Shown here one piece after another: positions 8,089 to 16,217 of a DNA stretch of 64,000 nucleotides. Source of the stretch: Alloscardovia venturai (lineage in GTDB: Bacteria > Actinomycetota > Actinomycetes > Actinomycetales > Bifidobacteriaceae); the NCBI RefSeq assembly GCF_042676605.1, contig NZ_JBHTHQ010000021.1, positions 372,001-436,000 of the forward strand, read 5' to 3'. The translations under genes were made by a program, and so were the position numbers. The notes below the pieces were generated by a model. That model was not told the DNA's origin. It worked only from the letters and a program-made list of their open reading frames with translations, and ran no database searches. Each line of letters starts with the position of its first letter. The stretch's first letter is position 1.

Positions 8089-8788
8089 TGCTGCCCTCCT
8101 TGCTTGTCGTCTTCTGGGAAGAAGTCTTTTTCGCAGTTGCGCCTGCTACTTTGCTCTGAGCCTGAGCAGCTGCCGCTGCTTCAGCCTCACGCTTAGCATT
8201 CAGGCGAGCGGCTTGACGTGCTTGACGCTCTGCACGAGACTCTGCACCACGACGGCGCTGCTCAGACTGAGTCTGAACTTTCTTGCCTTTAGGCGCGAGC
8301 ACCATGATGATATTTCGGCCATCCTGCTTTGGGCGTGATTCGATGGAACCACTCTCCTGCACTTCATCAGCAAGTCGCTGGAGAAGCTCCACACCGCCCA
8401 CAGGACGAGACTGCTCACGACCGCGAAGCATAATAGTGACTTTTACTTTGTCGCCACCATTAAGGAACCGCTCGACGTGACCCTTCTTGACCTCAAAATC
8501 ATGGTCGTCAATCTTAAGACGGAAACGAATCTCTTTAACCTCAGCGGTGCTTTGGTTACGACGCGCTTCACGTGCCTTAATCTTTTCGTTGTACTTGTAC
8601 TTACCATAGTCGATGAGCTTTGCCACCGGCGGCTTTGCGTTCGGTGCAACCTCTACTAAATCCAAATTTGCTTCTCGAGCAAGATTCAAAGCTACAGAAG
8701 TCGCGACAACGCCCACCTGTTCACCCTTCGGGCCAATCAGGCGCAGCTGTGGCGTACGAATTTCATCGTTAATACGTGGCTCGCTAAT
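8081..8788 (-). CDS. infC: Translation initiation factor IF-3, probable AUU start
   Basis: The IF3 N-domain (SEPRINDEIRTPQLRLIGP), linker and C-domain (FRLKIDDHDFEVKKGHVERFL) are intact, followed by a basic, Ala-rich tail of about 65 residues common in actinobacteria. IF3 binds the 30S subunit and proofreads start codons. I place the start at the ATT at 8788-8786: GGAG (8797-8794) lies five bases upstream and the protein then starts exactly at the conserved SEPRINDE. An in-frame ATG at 8872 would add 28 residues (MHDFMPHLHMF) not expected in the family. An AUU start is the known basis of IF3 autoregulation in Escherichia coli. The start is an inference; the gene itself is certain. Confidence 0.93.
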   Translation of the reverse strand: MSEPRINDEIRTPQLRLIGPKGEQVGVVATSVALNLAREANLDLVEVAPNAKPPVAKLIDYGKYKYNEKIKAREARRNQSTAEVKEIRFRLKIDDHDFEVKKGHVERFLNGGDKVKVTIMLRGREQSRPVGGVELLQRLADEVQESGSIESRPKQDGRNIIMVLAPKGKKVQTQSEQRRRGAESRAERQARQAARLNAKREAEAAAAAQAQSKVAGATAKKTSSQKTTSKEGSNA

Positions 8789-9000
8789 GATGTCTCCAAT
8801 CGTAAAACTATGTGTGGGTACATCCCAGAGACCTCTGTCAAACATATGCAAATGCGGCATAAAATCATGCAATTCTATACACTTATAGGCACTTACCTAT
8901 GGCGACCAAAGTCTGAACCCGAAGTCATAAAAAACTTCCAGGTGGGAAATTCCACTTTCTTGATTTCTCAAGCCTTTCTCATACTACCATACGCTATGAC

Positions 9001-9027
9001 AAAAGGCAGGATTATATCCCGCCTTTT
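9001..9027. terminator. Terminator between amino-acid ABC operon and infC
   Basis: Arms AAAAGGCAGG (9001-9010) and CCCGCCTTTT (9018-9027) pair with one mismatch around ATTATAT. T-runs occur in the 3' arm in either direction. On the minus strand it ends the amino-acid transporter operon before the infC leader. Confidence 0.8.
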
Positions 9028-9053
9028 ATCATCTATCTTCGTTTTCCTTCTCG

Positions 9054-10229
9054 CTACTTTTCGCTATTTTCAGTATCCTCTGAATCTTTCGAGCCATTCT
9101 CATCATCATACTCGTATGAGAAACGATGCGTACGAAGATGGAAATCCTCAGATAGATGGTTGGTAAACTGTTCCCACTCTGCCATCTCTACCTTGCCATC
9201 AGGATGCTTCTCATCATGCCCATGAAGGTAATGGTTGTGCTCCCAATGCTCATTATGCGCATTCGAACCATGATAATGATCAGGGTACATAGGTTCTGCA
9301 CCGCCGAACGGACGAGGAGTCTTTGCAGCCTTAATCTGATTACGGTTTGTAGCATCCATCGCAGCAATTGGAGGGACAACTTCCTCTTCAACTGGTCCTG
9401 CTGTGCGATTTGCCATCCACTCCGGCATCTTCTCTGCGATACGCGAAACAATCCAACAAATAATGAAGTAGACAAAACCAGCTACAAACAGGGTCTGCAA
9501 GATATTAAAGTACATCGAGCCTAGACGACGAGACTCCTGCAGTAAGTCTGTATACAAGATAATGGATCCCAACGCAGTATCCTTCAACGCGACAACGAGC
9601 TGCGTGACCGTTGCAGGCATCATCGCAAAGATAGCCTGAGGTACCTCAATCTGAATAAGTGATTGAGTGCGAGTCAAGCCCAATGCCAGAGATGCCTCAC
9701 GCTGACCACCTGGAAGATTTCCTACGCCAGAACGTACAAGCTCCGCGATAACCGAACCGTTGTACAGTATAAGTGCCAAGACCACAGCATAATATGACGA
9801 ACGCTGAATACCAGCAGCTGCAAACCAACGCCAGAAAAAGACCATCATAATGAGGACCGGAACCGCACGGCAGAATTCGACAATTATGCCAGCAACCCAA
9901 CGAATTGCCCAATTAGGCACGAGGCGTAAAATGCCGAAAATAAGACCAAAAATCAGCGAGCCGACAATTCCCGCTATGGCTGCCCCTAGAGTAAGCCCAA
10001 GACCTGGAAGATAGAAATCCGTCCATGCTTCTAAATCAAGTGCTGGTTTCCATAGCTGCCATGAGAGCTGGTTCTCCCCATGAGGAGGATTATGCAAACG
10101 CATGAGTATCGCAACAATGAGAGCTGCAATAAGCAACCCGGCGATCCAATTCATGATACGAATATTGCGCTTGCCTCGTGGCCCAGGTTCGTCAAAAAGA
10201 AGCTTTGTAGATGTGTCTTGATTATTCAT
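9054..10229 (-). CDS. gluD: Amino-acid ABC permease, GluD type, with His-rich C-terminal tail
   Basis: A 391-residue protein: a HisM/GluD-type permease (residues about 25-290) with an N-terminal hydrophobic helix and a docking loop (GQREASLALGLTRTQSLIQIEVPQAI), then about 100 hydrophilic residues. The tail is unusual: it contains many His and acidic residues (YPDHYHGSNAHNEHWEHNHY, then LHGHDEKHPDGK) and ends in a Ser/Asp/Glu stretch. Typical GluD proteins are about 270-300 residues. It overlaps gluC by four bases and is last in the operon. The tail should be cytoplasmic and could bind metal or sense pH; that is inference. Confident as amino-acid permease, less so for the glutamate specificity. 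Confidence 0.88.
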   Translation of the reverse strand: MNNQDTSTKLLFDEPGPRGKRNIRIMNWIAGLLIAALIVAILMRLHNPPHGENQLSWQLWKPALDLEAWTDFYLPGLGLTLGAAIAGIVGSLIFGLIFGILRLVPNWAIRWVAGIIVEFCRAVPVLIMMVFFWRWFAAAGIQRSSYYAVVLALILYNGSVIAELVRSGVGNLPGGQREASLALGLTRTQSLIQIEVPQAIFAMMPATVTQLVVALKDTALGSIILYTDLLQESRRLGSMYFNILQTLFVAGFVYFIICWIVSRIAEKMPEWMANRTAGPVEEEVVPPIAAMDATNRNQIKAAKTPRPFGGAEPMYPDHYHGSNAHNEHWEHNHYLHGHDEKHPDGKVEMAEWEQFTNHLSEDFHLRTHRFSYEYDDENGSKDSEDTENSEK

Positions 10230-10903
10230 CGACGCACCGCCAATCTATTAGACAGATATGTGGTAATCAAACCAATCGGAATAATGAGGATGGTATATCC
10301 AATGGCGAAAATTAAGAAGATTCCAATAATCTGATTTGAGTGGAACTCAATCATTGTGCTCATTAAGCTCGATGTCTCAGTTGCTACAGACGCTGCTGCT
10401 GCGACGGTGGAATTCTTTAAGAGCGCGATTAAAGTATTTCCTAATGGAGCCACAGCGCCGCGGATTGCCTGAGGCAAAATAATCTGCGTAGCAGACTGCA
10501 TAAAGTTAAGTCCCAGAGCACGAGATGCTTCAGCTTGACCTATCGGCACAGTATTGATACCACTTCGCAGTGATTCACAGACAAAAGCTGCCGTGTAAAT
10601 CCCTAATCCGACTATTGCGAGCCAGAAGAAGTTGATACTAAACGTGTCAGAAAAGCTAATTTTGAGCTGACCAAATGCACCAAGCACCATAAATACCATA
10701 ATGATCGTTAGTGGCATATTCTTGAAAAACTCACAGTATGCGGCAGCGAATCCTCTCAGAGAGGATATAGGGCTAATGCGTATCATAATCAAAATTATGC
10801 CGAGAAGAGTAGCGATAACGGCTGCCCAAAAGGTAAGCTGAATATTTACCAAAAACGCGCCTAGCACGTCGTACTCTTTAAAGAGTCCCCAAAACTCATT
10901 CAT
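10226..10903 (-). CDS. gluC: Amino-acid ABC permease, GluC type
   Basis: A 225-residue membrane protein starting MNEFWGLFKEYDVLGAFLVN, with four to five helices. The polar amino-acid permease signature is present: IPIGQAEASRALGLNFMQSA then TQIILPQAIR. It pairs with the GluD-type permease (4-base overlap) and lies three bases after the binding-protein stop, so it is tightly coupled in the operon. Motif and gene order match the corynebacterial/bifidobacterial gluABCD glutamate uptake system; the exact amino acid is inferred. Confidence 0.88.
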   Translation of the reverse strand: MNEFWGLFKEYDVLGAFLVNIQLTFWAAVIATLLGIILIMIRISPISSLRGFAAAYCEFFKNMPLTIIMVFMVLGAFGQLKISFSDTFSINFFWLAIVGLGIYTAAFVCESLRSGINTVPIGQAEASRALGLNFMQSATQIILPQAIRGAVAPLGNTLIALLKNSTVAAAASVATETSSLMSTMIEFHSNQIIGIFLIFAIGYTILIIPIGLITTYLSNRLAVRR

Positions 10904-10906
10904 CTT

Positions 10907-11734
10907 TTACTCACCTTCCTTTGCTGTTGGAGGGTTGTACTTCGTATTAGGAGTGAAACCTGTGCCTGATGTATTGTCCTTAATGGCTTGATTCCATGCG
11001 CCAGTTTTTATCATGTCATTAATGGCGGCATTGATTTTCTTCGCAAGAGCTTTATCACCCTTATGAATTCCTACGCCATAATATTCCTGCGTAAATGGGC
11101 GTCCCACAAGCTTCAAACGTCCTCTCGAATTTGATGCAAGACCAGCCAAAATAATGTCATCTGTCGTTACTGCATCCACGATGCCAGAAAATAATGCCGT
11201 AGCACACTCAGCATAGCTTGGCTGTTCCATGAGCTGGACTTTATTGGAGTATCGCTCCTTAATCACCGTCGCAGACGTGGAACCGGTTACCGAGCATAAC
11301 CTTTTACCATTGAGGTCTTGCGGACCTTTGATAGTCGTATTATCTGAACGTACCAATAGGTCTTGTCCAGCCACCAAGTATGGCCCGGCAAAGCTTACTG
11401 TCTTCTTACGGTCGTCGGTGATGGAATACGATGCTAAAATCATATCGACGTCCCTATTTTGCAACATAGCTTCGCGTTGTTTTGAAGGCGCTTCTTTCCA
11501 GATAATTTCGTAATCTTTATAGCCCAAGTAATGAGCGATGTACCGAGCAACTGTCACATCAAAGCCCGTGTAGGTGCCACCTTTTTTGAATCCAACGCCC
11601 GGCTGATCATACTTAATCCCAATTGAGATGGTATGCGAACTTCCACTTTTTTGACTTGCGCCGCATGCTCCAAGCGTAATCACGCTTACAGCGACGACAG
11701 CGAGAGCCATCAGCTTCGTCAGTATTTTCTTCAT
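10907..11734 (-). CDS. gluB: Amino-acid binding lipoprotein (glutamate type)
   Basis: A 275-residue family 3 solute-binding protein. MKKILTKLMALAVVAVSVIT leads to lipobox LGAC (Cys 24). The mature protein has the family's KYDQPGVGFKKGGTYTGFDV and EAPSKQREAMLQNRDVDMIL segments. I chose the ATG at 11734, which has AGGAGGGG just upstream; a longer frame (to 11911) would overlap the ATPase gene. It captures the amino acid outside the cell for the GluC/GluD pore. Confidence 0.9.
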   Translation of the reverse strand: MKKILTKLMALAVVAVSVITLGACGASQKSGSSHTISIGIKYDQPGVGFKKGGTYTGFDVTVARYIAHYLGYKDYEIIWKEAPSKQREAMLQNRDVDMILASYSITDDRKKTVSFAGPYLVAGQDLLVRSDNTTIKGPQDLNGKRLCSVTGSTSATVIKERYSNKVQLMEQPSYAECATALFSGIVDAVTTDDIILAGLASNSRGRLKLVGRPFTQEYYGVGIHKGDKALAKKINAAINDMIKTGAWNQAIKDNTSGTGFTPNTKYNPPTAKEGE

Positions 11735-11753
11735 AGTCCCCTCCTGCCTACAC

Positions 11754-12530
11754 TTAGTGCTTGAGTATCTTGGACAAAAAGTCTTTAGCACGATCAGTTT
11801 GAGGATTTTCAAAGAACTCTTCAGGCGTACCGGATTCAAGAATCTTGCCATCAGCCATAAATACGATGGAGTCAGCGACTTGACGAGCAAAACCCATCTC
11901 ATGAGTGACACAAATCATCGTCATACCTTCATGAGCAAGCTCGCTCATGGTATCAAGGACCTCATTCACCATTTCAGGATCAAGAGCTGACGTTGGCTCA
12001 TCAAAGAGCATTACTTTAGGATGCATCGCAAGCGCACGCGCTATAGCTACACGCTGCTGCTGACCACCTGAAAGTTGGGCGGGCATCTTAGATGCTTGGG
12101 AGTCTACACCCACGCGCGCGAGGAGCTCCATAGCCTCATCTTCAGCTTCTTGCTTAGACATATGTCGAACTTTCATAGGTGCTAACGTCACATTTTGCAA
12201 AATTGTTTTGTTTGCAAAGAGGTTAAACTGCTGGAAAACCATCCCAACTTCAGCACGCAAGTTTGCTAAGTCCTTGCCCTCCTCTGGCAAAGGCTCACCG
12301 TCGATACGGATCACGCCAGAATCAATGGTCTCCAACCGATTGATAGTGCGACACATAGTGGATTTACCGGAGCCGGATGGCCCCAGAACCACCATGACCT
12401 GCCCCTTGCCGACTTTAAGATTAATATTTTTCAGGACGTGAAGGTCGCCGTAATGCTTTTCCACGTGACTGAGTTCTACCAGTGGATTTACTATATCTTC
12501 ACCCACATGAACACTCTTTGAACTAGCCAT
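11754..12530 (-). CDS. gluA: Amino-acid ABC transporter ATPase (glutamate type)
   Basis: A 258-residue ATPase with Walker A GPSGSGKST (50-58), Q-loop, signature LSGGQQQRVAIARA, Walker B VMLFDEPTSALD and switch His (CVTHEM). The TMICVTHEMGFARQVAD segment is characteristic of polar amino-acid importers. The ATG at 12530 follows AAAGGAAGG and is preferred over an in-frame ATG at 12554. It heads the gluABCD-like operon. A GCATTC-AAC-GAATGC palindrome lies about 100 bases upstream. Confidence 0.93.
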   Translation of the reverse strand: MASSKSVHVGEDIVNPLVELSHVEKHYGDLHVLKNINLKVGKGQVMVVLGPSGSGKSTMCRTINRLETIDSGVIRIDGEPLPEEGKDLANLRAEVGMVFQQFNLFANKTILQNVTLAPMKVRHMSKQEAEDEAMELLARVGVDSQASKMPAQLSGGQQQRVAIARALAMHPKVMLFDEPTSALDPEMVNEVLDTMSELAHEGMTMICVTHEMGFARQVADSIVFMADGKILESGTPEEFFENPQTDRAKDFLSKILKH

Positions 12531-12624
12531 GGTGCCTTCCTTTCTATGATGCATATGTTTAGAGGATATATATGCATACGTTACATTTATGTGATTATTG
12601 TAATAGGTATGTGTCCATATTTAC

Positions 12625-12639
12625 GCATTCAACGAATGC
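12625..12639. promoter_or_regulatory. Candidate operator GCATTC-AAC-GAATGC
   Basis: A perfect 6-3-6 palindrome in the space between the divergent gluA-type operon and the SGNH hydrolase gene. On the minus strand it includes TTGAAT, a possible -35. The binding protein is unknown. Confidence 0.45.
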
Positions 12640-12698
12640 AAATGAACTCTATATAGACATAGTTTCATTTTGTCGAGAATTTCTTCAAAAATAAAATT

Positions 12699-13472
12699 AT
12701 GGCAAAGAAGGATTACGGTAATACGACTCGTGCTCTCGCATACATCGAGGCTATGTGGGCAAAAAATCACATACATCTCGCGCAAGAACCTTGTGGATCA
12801 CGTTCAGGAGTTGCATCATTTGTTTCTCCTGAAGGCGTAGATTCTCTCTTTCCACCTTTGAATATCGCAATGGTCGGCGACTCTATGTCCGTCGGCTGTG
12901 GTGTATCGCGTCAAGAAGATGGCTTAGTACCAGATATCGCGCGCGAACTCAGTAGTTACATGGAGCGTGACGTGCGCTGGCAGACCTTTGGAAAGCTCGG
13001 CGCGACGATGCGACGTGTACGTTTTCGTCTCATGACAGACGTACACGATGCGCTAGAAAAACGTCCGTTCGATTCTTTTGATATTCTTTACATTTGTGCC
13101 GGGTCAAACGACTTGATGGCTCAGCGTTCCGTAATAGAATTTACGGAAGACTTGAAAGAAGTTCTTGATATGGCACTTCCACTTTCTCAAAAAGTCATCG
13201 TATTATCTCCCGGTCAACTCTATAAAAGCCCCTCATTGGGACCACATCTAAGACGTATACTCTTCTACAGGTCCGAAAAGATAACGGAAGCTAGTACTCA
13301 TCTGTGCACGTCAATGGAAGTGCAATATATCAATATGACTCATGAAGATGTAGGAACAAATAATGCTGGTTTCTATGCTTCTGATAATTTCCATCCAAGC
13401 GCGTACGGATATAGTGTCATGGCACAGCGCATAGCACAAATGACTATGACGCAGCACAACGCTACCAAATAG
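12699..13472 (+). CDS. SGNH/GDSL-family hydrolase
   Basis: A 257-residue protein with the SGNH active-site blocks: GDSMSVG (Ser 62), Gly near LGATMR, AGSNDLM (Asn 136) and DNFHPS (Asp 228, His 231). These enzymes cleave esters such as acetyl groups from carbohydrates or lipids. No signal peptide is seen, so it probably acts in the cytoplasm. No clear ribosome binding site precedes the ATG. It is followed after 15 bases by the thiamine pyrophosphokinase gene, so the two may share a transcript. Substrate unknown. Confidence 0.85.
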   Translation: MAKKDYGNTTRALAYIEAMWAKNHIHLAQEPCGSRSGVASFVSPEGVDSLFPPLNIAMVGDSMSVGCGVSRQEDGLVPDIARELSSYMERDVRWQTFGKLGATMRRVRFRLMTDVHDALEKRPFDSFDILYICAGSNDLMAQRSVIEFTEDLKEVLDMALPLSQKVIVLSPGQLYKSPSLGPHLRRILFYRSEKITEASTHLCTSMEVQYINMTHEDVGTNNAGFYASDNFHPSAYGYSVMAQRIAQMTMTQHNATK

Positions 13473-13487
13473 TAGAAATGGTAGTAT

Positions 13488-14318
13488 ATGAGTTATATGA
13501 ACAGCAACGATTCTTCTTTGCCGCACCTCTCTGATACGCCCATGCAGTTGCCCGGCGCTAAACGTGCCATCATCTTTGGTGCCGGAAGTTACTACGATGA
13601 GATGCCCTTTGTACCCGCCGATGCTTTAGTTATCGCGGCAGATGGCGGTTATGATCACGTTATTTCTTTGGGCATTACGCCACACGCTTTCATTGGTGAC
13701 ATGGATTCTGTCCTCGAGGATATCCCTCAAGCTACAACTACTACAGTTATCAAGCTTTCTCGTGAAAAAGATGATACAGACGTCCTTGCTGCAGTGCGCT
13801 ATGCGTGGAATCTTGGTATTCGCGAATTTGAATTCTTTGGAATTTTAGGCGGACGCATTGATCATTCACTTGCAAATATCCACGTTGCCGCTCGTATCGC
13901 ATCGCATGGGGGTATTGCTTTCCTCCACGGTGATCATACTATTACCACGGTCATCACGGATGCAGTTATGACCTTCCCAGCTGGCTATGTGGCAGCAGGG
14001 CGCTATATCTCGATTCTGTCCCATTCCTCAATAAGCGAACACGTCAGTATCCAGGGTTTGAAGTATTGCATCGATGATGTACGTATGACGAATATCTCCC
14101 CTATCGGCGTCAGCAATGAATTCCTTCCTGATACGCCTGCCACTATAGCCGTAGAGGGAGGAAGCCTCATCATCGTCTATCCAAGTGAAGCTCCTACACC
14201 CCATATCCTCAGTGAAATTAAGCCTTCAAAGGATTTCGGCGCTCTTACCACGTCCCCGTCATCTCACCTCTCAGAACTGAAACAAAACTCTCCACGCCGC
14301 GGACGGCACGCTGCTTAA
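13488..14318 (+). CDS. Thiamine pyrophosphokinase
   Basis: A 276-residue protein with the TPK signatures: ADGGYDHVISLGITP, GDMDSVL (metal-binding acidic residues), REKDDTDVLAA and GGRIDHSLANI. The enzyme transfers pyrophosphate from ATP to thiamine, giving the cofactor for phosphoketolase and transketolase, central to the bifid shunt. The C-terminal about 40 residues (Ser/Pro-rich) extend beyond the usual domain. The start is uncertain; ATGs at 13488 and 13497 both lack a strong ribosome binding site. No thiamine riboswitch is visible upstream. Confidence 0.87.
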   Translation: MSYMNSNDSSLPHLSDTPMQLPGAKRAIIFGAGSYYDEMPFVPADALVIAADGGYDHVISLGITPHAFIGDMDSVLEDIPQATTTTVIKLSREKDDTDVLAAVRYAWNLGIREFEFFGILGGRIDHSLANIHVAARIASHGGIAFLHGDHTITTVITDAVMTFPAGYVAAGRYISILSHSSISEHVSIQGLKYCIDDVRMTNISPIGVSNEFLPDTPATIAVEGGSLIIVYPSEAPTPHILSEIKPSKDFGALTTSPSSHLSELKQNSPRRGRHAA

Positions 14319-14419
14319 TTTCCCGCTACTTCGTACATGCTGCGCATTAAACTTAAAGGCGTTGGCAATAAGCCTGTTGTGGTTAAACTGCCGCAACATA
14401 AACTCAAGGAAGTAATTAC

Positions 14420-15475
14420 ATGACAGTAAAGATTGGTATTAACGGTTTTGGCCGTATCGGTCGTCTTGCTTTCCGTCGTATTCTCGAGCTCCAGAATCGC
14501 GGCAACGAAGCTAGTGACATTGAAGTTGCAGCAATCAACGATTTGACCACCCCATCTATGCTTGCATATTTGCTCAAGTACGACTCTTCTCAGGGTCCAT
14601 TCAAGCATGATGATGGCACAGCATACGAGATTTCTGCTACGGATACTGCTCTCGTCGTGGATGGTAAGGAATACCCAGTATATGCAGAGCGCGATGCACG
14701 TGATCTCAAGTGGGTTGCAAACGATGGCGTTGAGTTCGTTCTTGAATGCACTGGTTTCTACACCTCTGCTGAAAAGTCCCAGGCTCACATCGATGCTGGC
14801 GCAAAGAAGGTCCTCATCTCCGCTCCAGCAAAGGATGACGTAACTCCTACCGTCGTCTATGGTGTAAATCATGAGATTCTCAAGCCAACAGACAACATCG
14901 TATCTGCAGGTTCCTGCACTACAAATTCCATGGCTGCAATGGTTAAGCTCCTCGACGAGAAGTGGGGCATTGAAGTTGGTTTCATGACCACTATCCACGC
15001 ATACACCGGTACTCAGATGATTCTTGATGGTCCTCGTGGCAAGAACGGTCGTTCTAATCGTTCTGCAGCTGTAAACACCATTCCTCATAGCACTGGTGCT
15101 GCAAAGGCTATCGGTAAGGTAGTTCCTTCTGTAGATGGCAAGCTTCAGGGTCATGCTCAGCGTGTTCAGGTTCCAGATGGATCCATCACTGAGCTCACTA
15201 CTCAGCTTCGCGAGAAGGTAACCGCTGAGGAAATTAACGCAGCCTTCAAGGAAGCTTTCTCTAACACTGATTACTACGGCTACAACGAGGATGGTATCGT
15301 TTCTTCCGATATCATCGGCGACACCCACGGTGGTGTCTTCGACCCAACTCAGACCGTAGTAAACACTGCTGGCGACAAGCAGCTCGTACAGACCGTAGCA
15401 TTCTACGATAACGAGTATGGTTTCACTTCTAACATGATTCGTACTCTCGAATACTTCGCAGAAATTTCTGAGTAG
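14420..15475 (+). CDS. gap: Glyceraldehyde-3-phosphate dehydrogenase
   Basis: A 351-residue glycolytic enzyme. The NAD-binding fold starts INGFGRIGRLAFRR; the active site is SAGSCTTNSMAAM with Cys 166; the C-terminal YDNEYGFTSNM is conserved. It oxidises glyceraldehyde 3-phosphate to 1,3-bisphosphoglycerate. A clear AAGGAAG site precedes the ATG and a strong terminator follows, so it is monocistronic. Codon use is markedly biased, as expected of a highly expressed gene, and this produces a long open antisense frame that is not a gene. Confidence 0.98.
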   Translation: MTVKIGINGFGRIGRLAFRRILELQNRGNEASDIEVAAINDLTTPSMLAYLLKYDSSQGPFKHDDGTAYEISATDTALVVDGKEYPVYAERDARDLKWVANDGVEFVLECTGFYTSAEKSQAHIDAGAKKVLISAPAKDDVTPTVVYGVNHEILKPTDNIVSAGSCTTNSMAAMVKLLDEKWGIEVGFMTTIHAYTGTQMILDGPRGKNGRSNRSAAVNTIPHSTGAAKAIGKVVPSVDGKLQGHAQRVQVPDGSITELTTQLREKVTAEEINAAFKEAFSNTDYYGYNEDGIVSSDIIGDTHGGVFDPTQTVVNTAGDKQLVQTVAFYDNEYGFTSNMIRTLEYFAEISE

Positions 15476-15508
15476 TTTTCGTAACTGACAAATAGTTAGA
15501 GTTTTTAG

Positions 15509-15534
15509 GCCTCATCCGTATGGATGGGGCTTTT
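15509..15534 (+). terminator. Terminator after gap
   Basis: GCCTCATCC (15509-15517) pairs with GGATGGGGC (15522-15530) around GTAT, followed by TTTT. It lies 34 bases after the gap stop codon. Confidence 0.9.
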
Positions 15535-15647
15535 CTATATCCTTTTTATGAAAGCCGACAGTATCCTAACTTCGTACTCTAACTTTGCCAGAGATATCCG
15601 CTCAATGCAAAGCTGCAGTTCGGTAAATGAGTGTATTCTTTGAGCAT

Positions 15648-16193
15648 ATGGGACATAAGAAAAGGAAAACAACTGAAAATTCTGTCGGCGTAGGTACTCC
15701 AGCTCTTATGCAATTGGAAGAGGCAGGCATTAGTTTTACCATATACACGTATAAGCATGATACTCTGCATGAGACTGAGGGATTCGGCCTCGAAGGTGCT
15801 GCTCAGATAGATAAAGACCCAAATTCCATGTACAAAACGCTCTTAGTGGATATCGGAGAACGCCCTGGACACGATTTAGTGACAGCAGTAGTACCCGTGA
15901 CTTGCCATCTCAATCTTAAACAATTAGCTGCAACTGTTGGAGTAAAGAAAGCACAAATGGCTGACCCTGACGTTGCACAAAAACAGACTGGTTACGTGGT
16001 TGGAGGCATCTCTCCTCTCGGCCAAAAAATGAAGCATGTCACAGTTCTCGATGAAAGCATGCTCAATTTCGAGGAGGTCCTCATCTCTGGTGGTCGTCGC
16101 GGATTGAGCGTAGGTGTCAGTCCACTGGAACTTCAGGAACTGCTTGGTGCTAAAATTGCTCCTATTGCGGCTCAAGGATCGCACCCACTATAA
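15648..16193 (+). CDS. ybaK: YbaK-type aminoacyl-tRNA deacylase
   Basis: A 181-residue member of the YbaK/EbsC family, with FTIYTYKHDTL, MYKTLLVDIG, VVPVTCHLNLKQLA and a C-terminal GGRRGLSVGVSPLEL. YbaK removes cysteine wrongly attached to tRNA-Pro. The ATG at 15648 (MGHKKRK) starts at the usual family boundary; an in-frame ATG at 15627 would add seven residues. Its stop lies about 25 bases before the aldose epimerase gene. Confidence 0.9.
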   Translation: MGHKKRKTTENSVGVGTPALMQLEEAGISFTIYTYKHDTLHETEGFGLEGAAQIDKDPNSMYKTLLVDIGERPGHDLVTAVVPVTCHLNLKQLAATVGVKKAQMADPDVAQKQTGYVVGGISPLGQKMKHVTVLDESMLNFEEVLISGGRRGLSVGVSPLELQELLGAKIAPIAAQGSHPL

Positions 16194-16217
16194 AAAAGAA
16201 AACCAAAGAAGGTAAAC

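Noticed and set aside
11734..11911. Upstream extension of the glutamate-binding protein
   Set aside because: It lies inside the ATPase gene, and AGGAGGGG plus a signal peptide mark the ATG at 11734.
13473..13560. Thiamine riboswitch before thiamine pyrophosphokinase
   Set aside because: Only 15 bases separate the two genes and no THI-box-like sequence was found.
14315..15328. 337-codon open frame on the strand opposite gap
   Set aside because: It is fully antisense to the highly codon-biased gap gene, lacks a recognisable domain and ribosome binding site, and is explained by the restricted codon set of gap.
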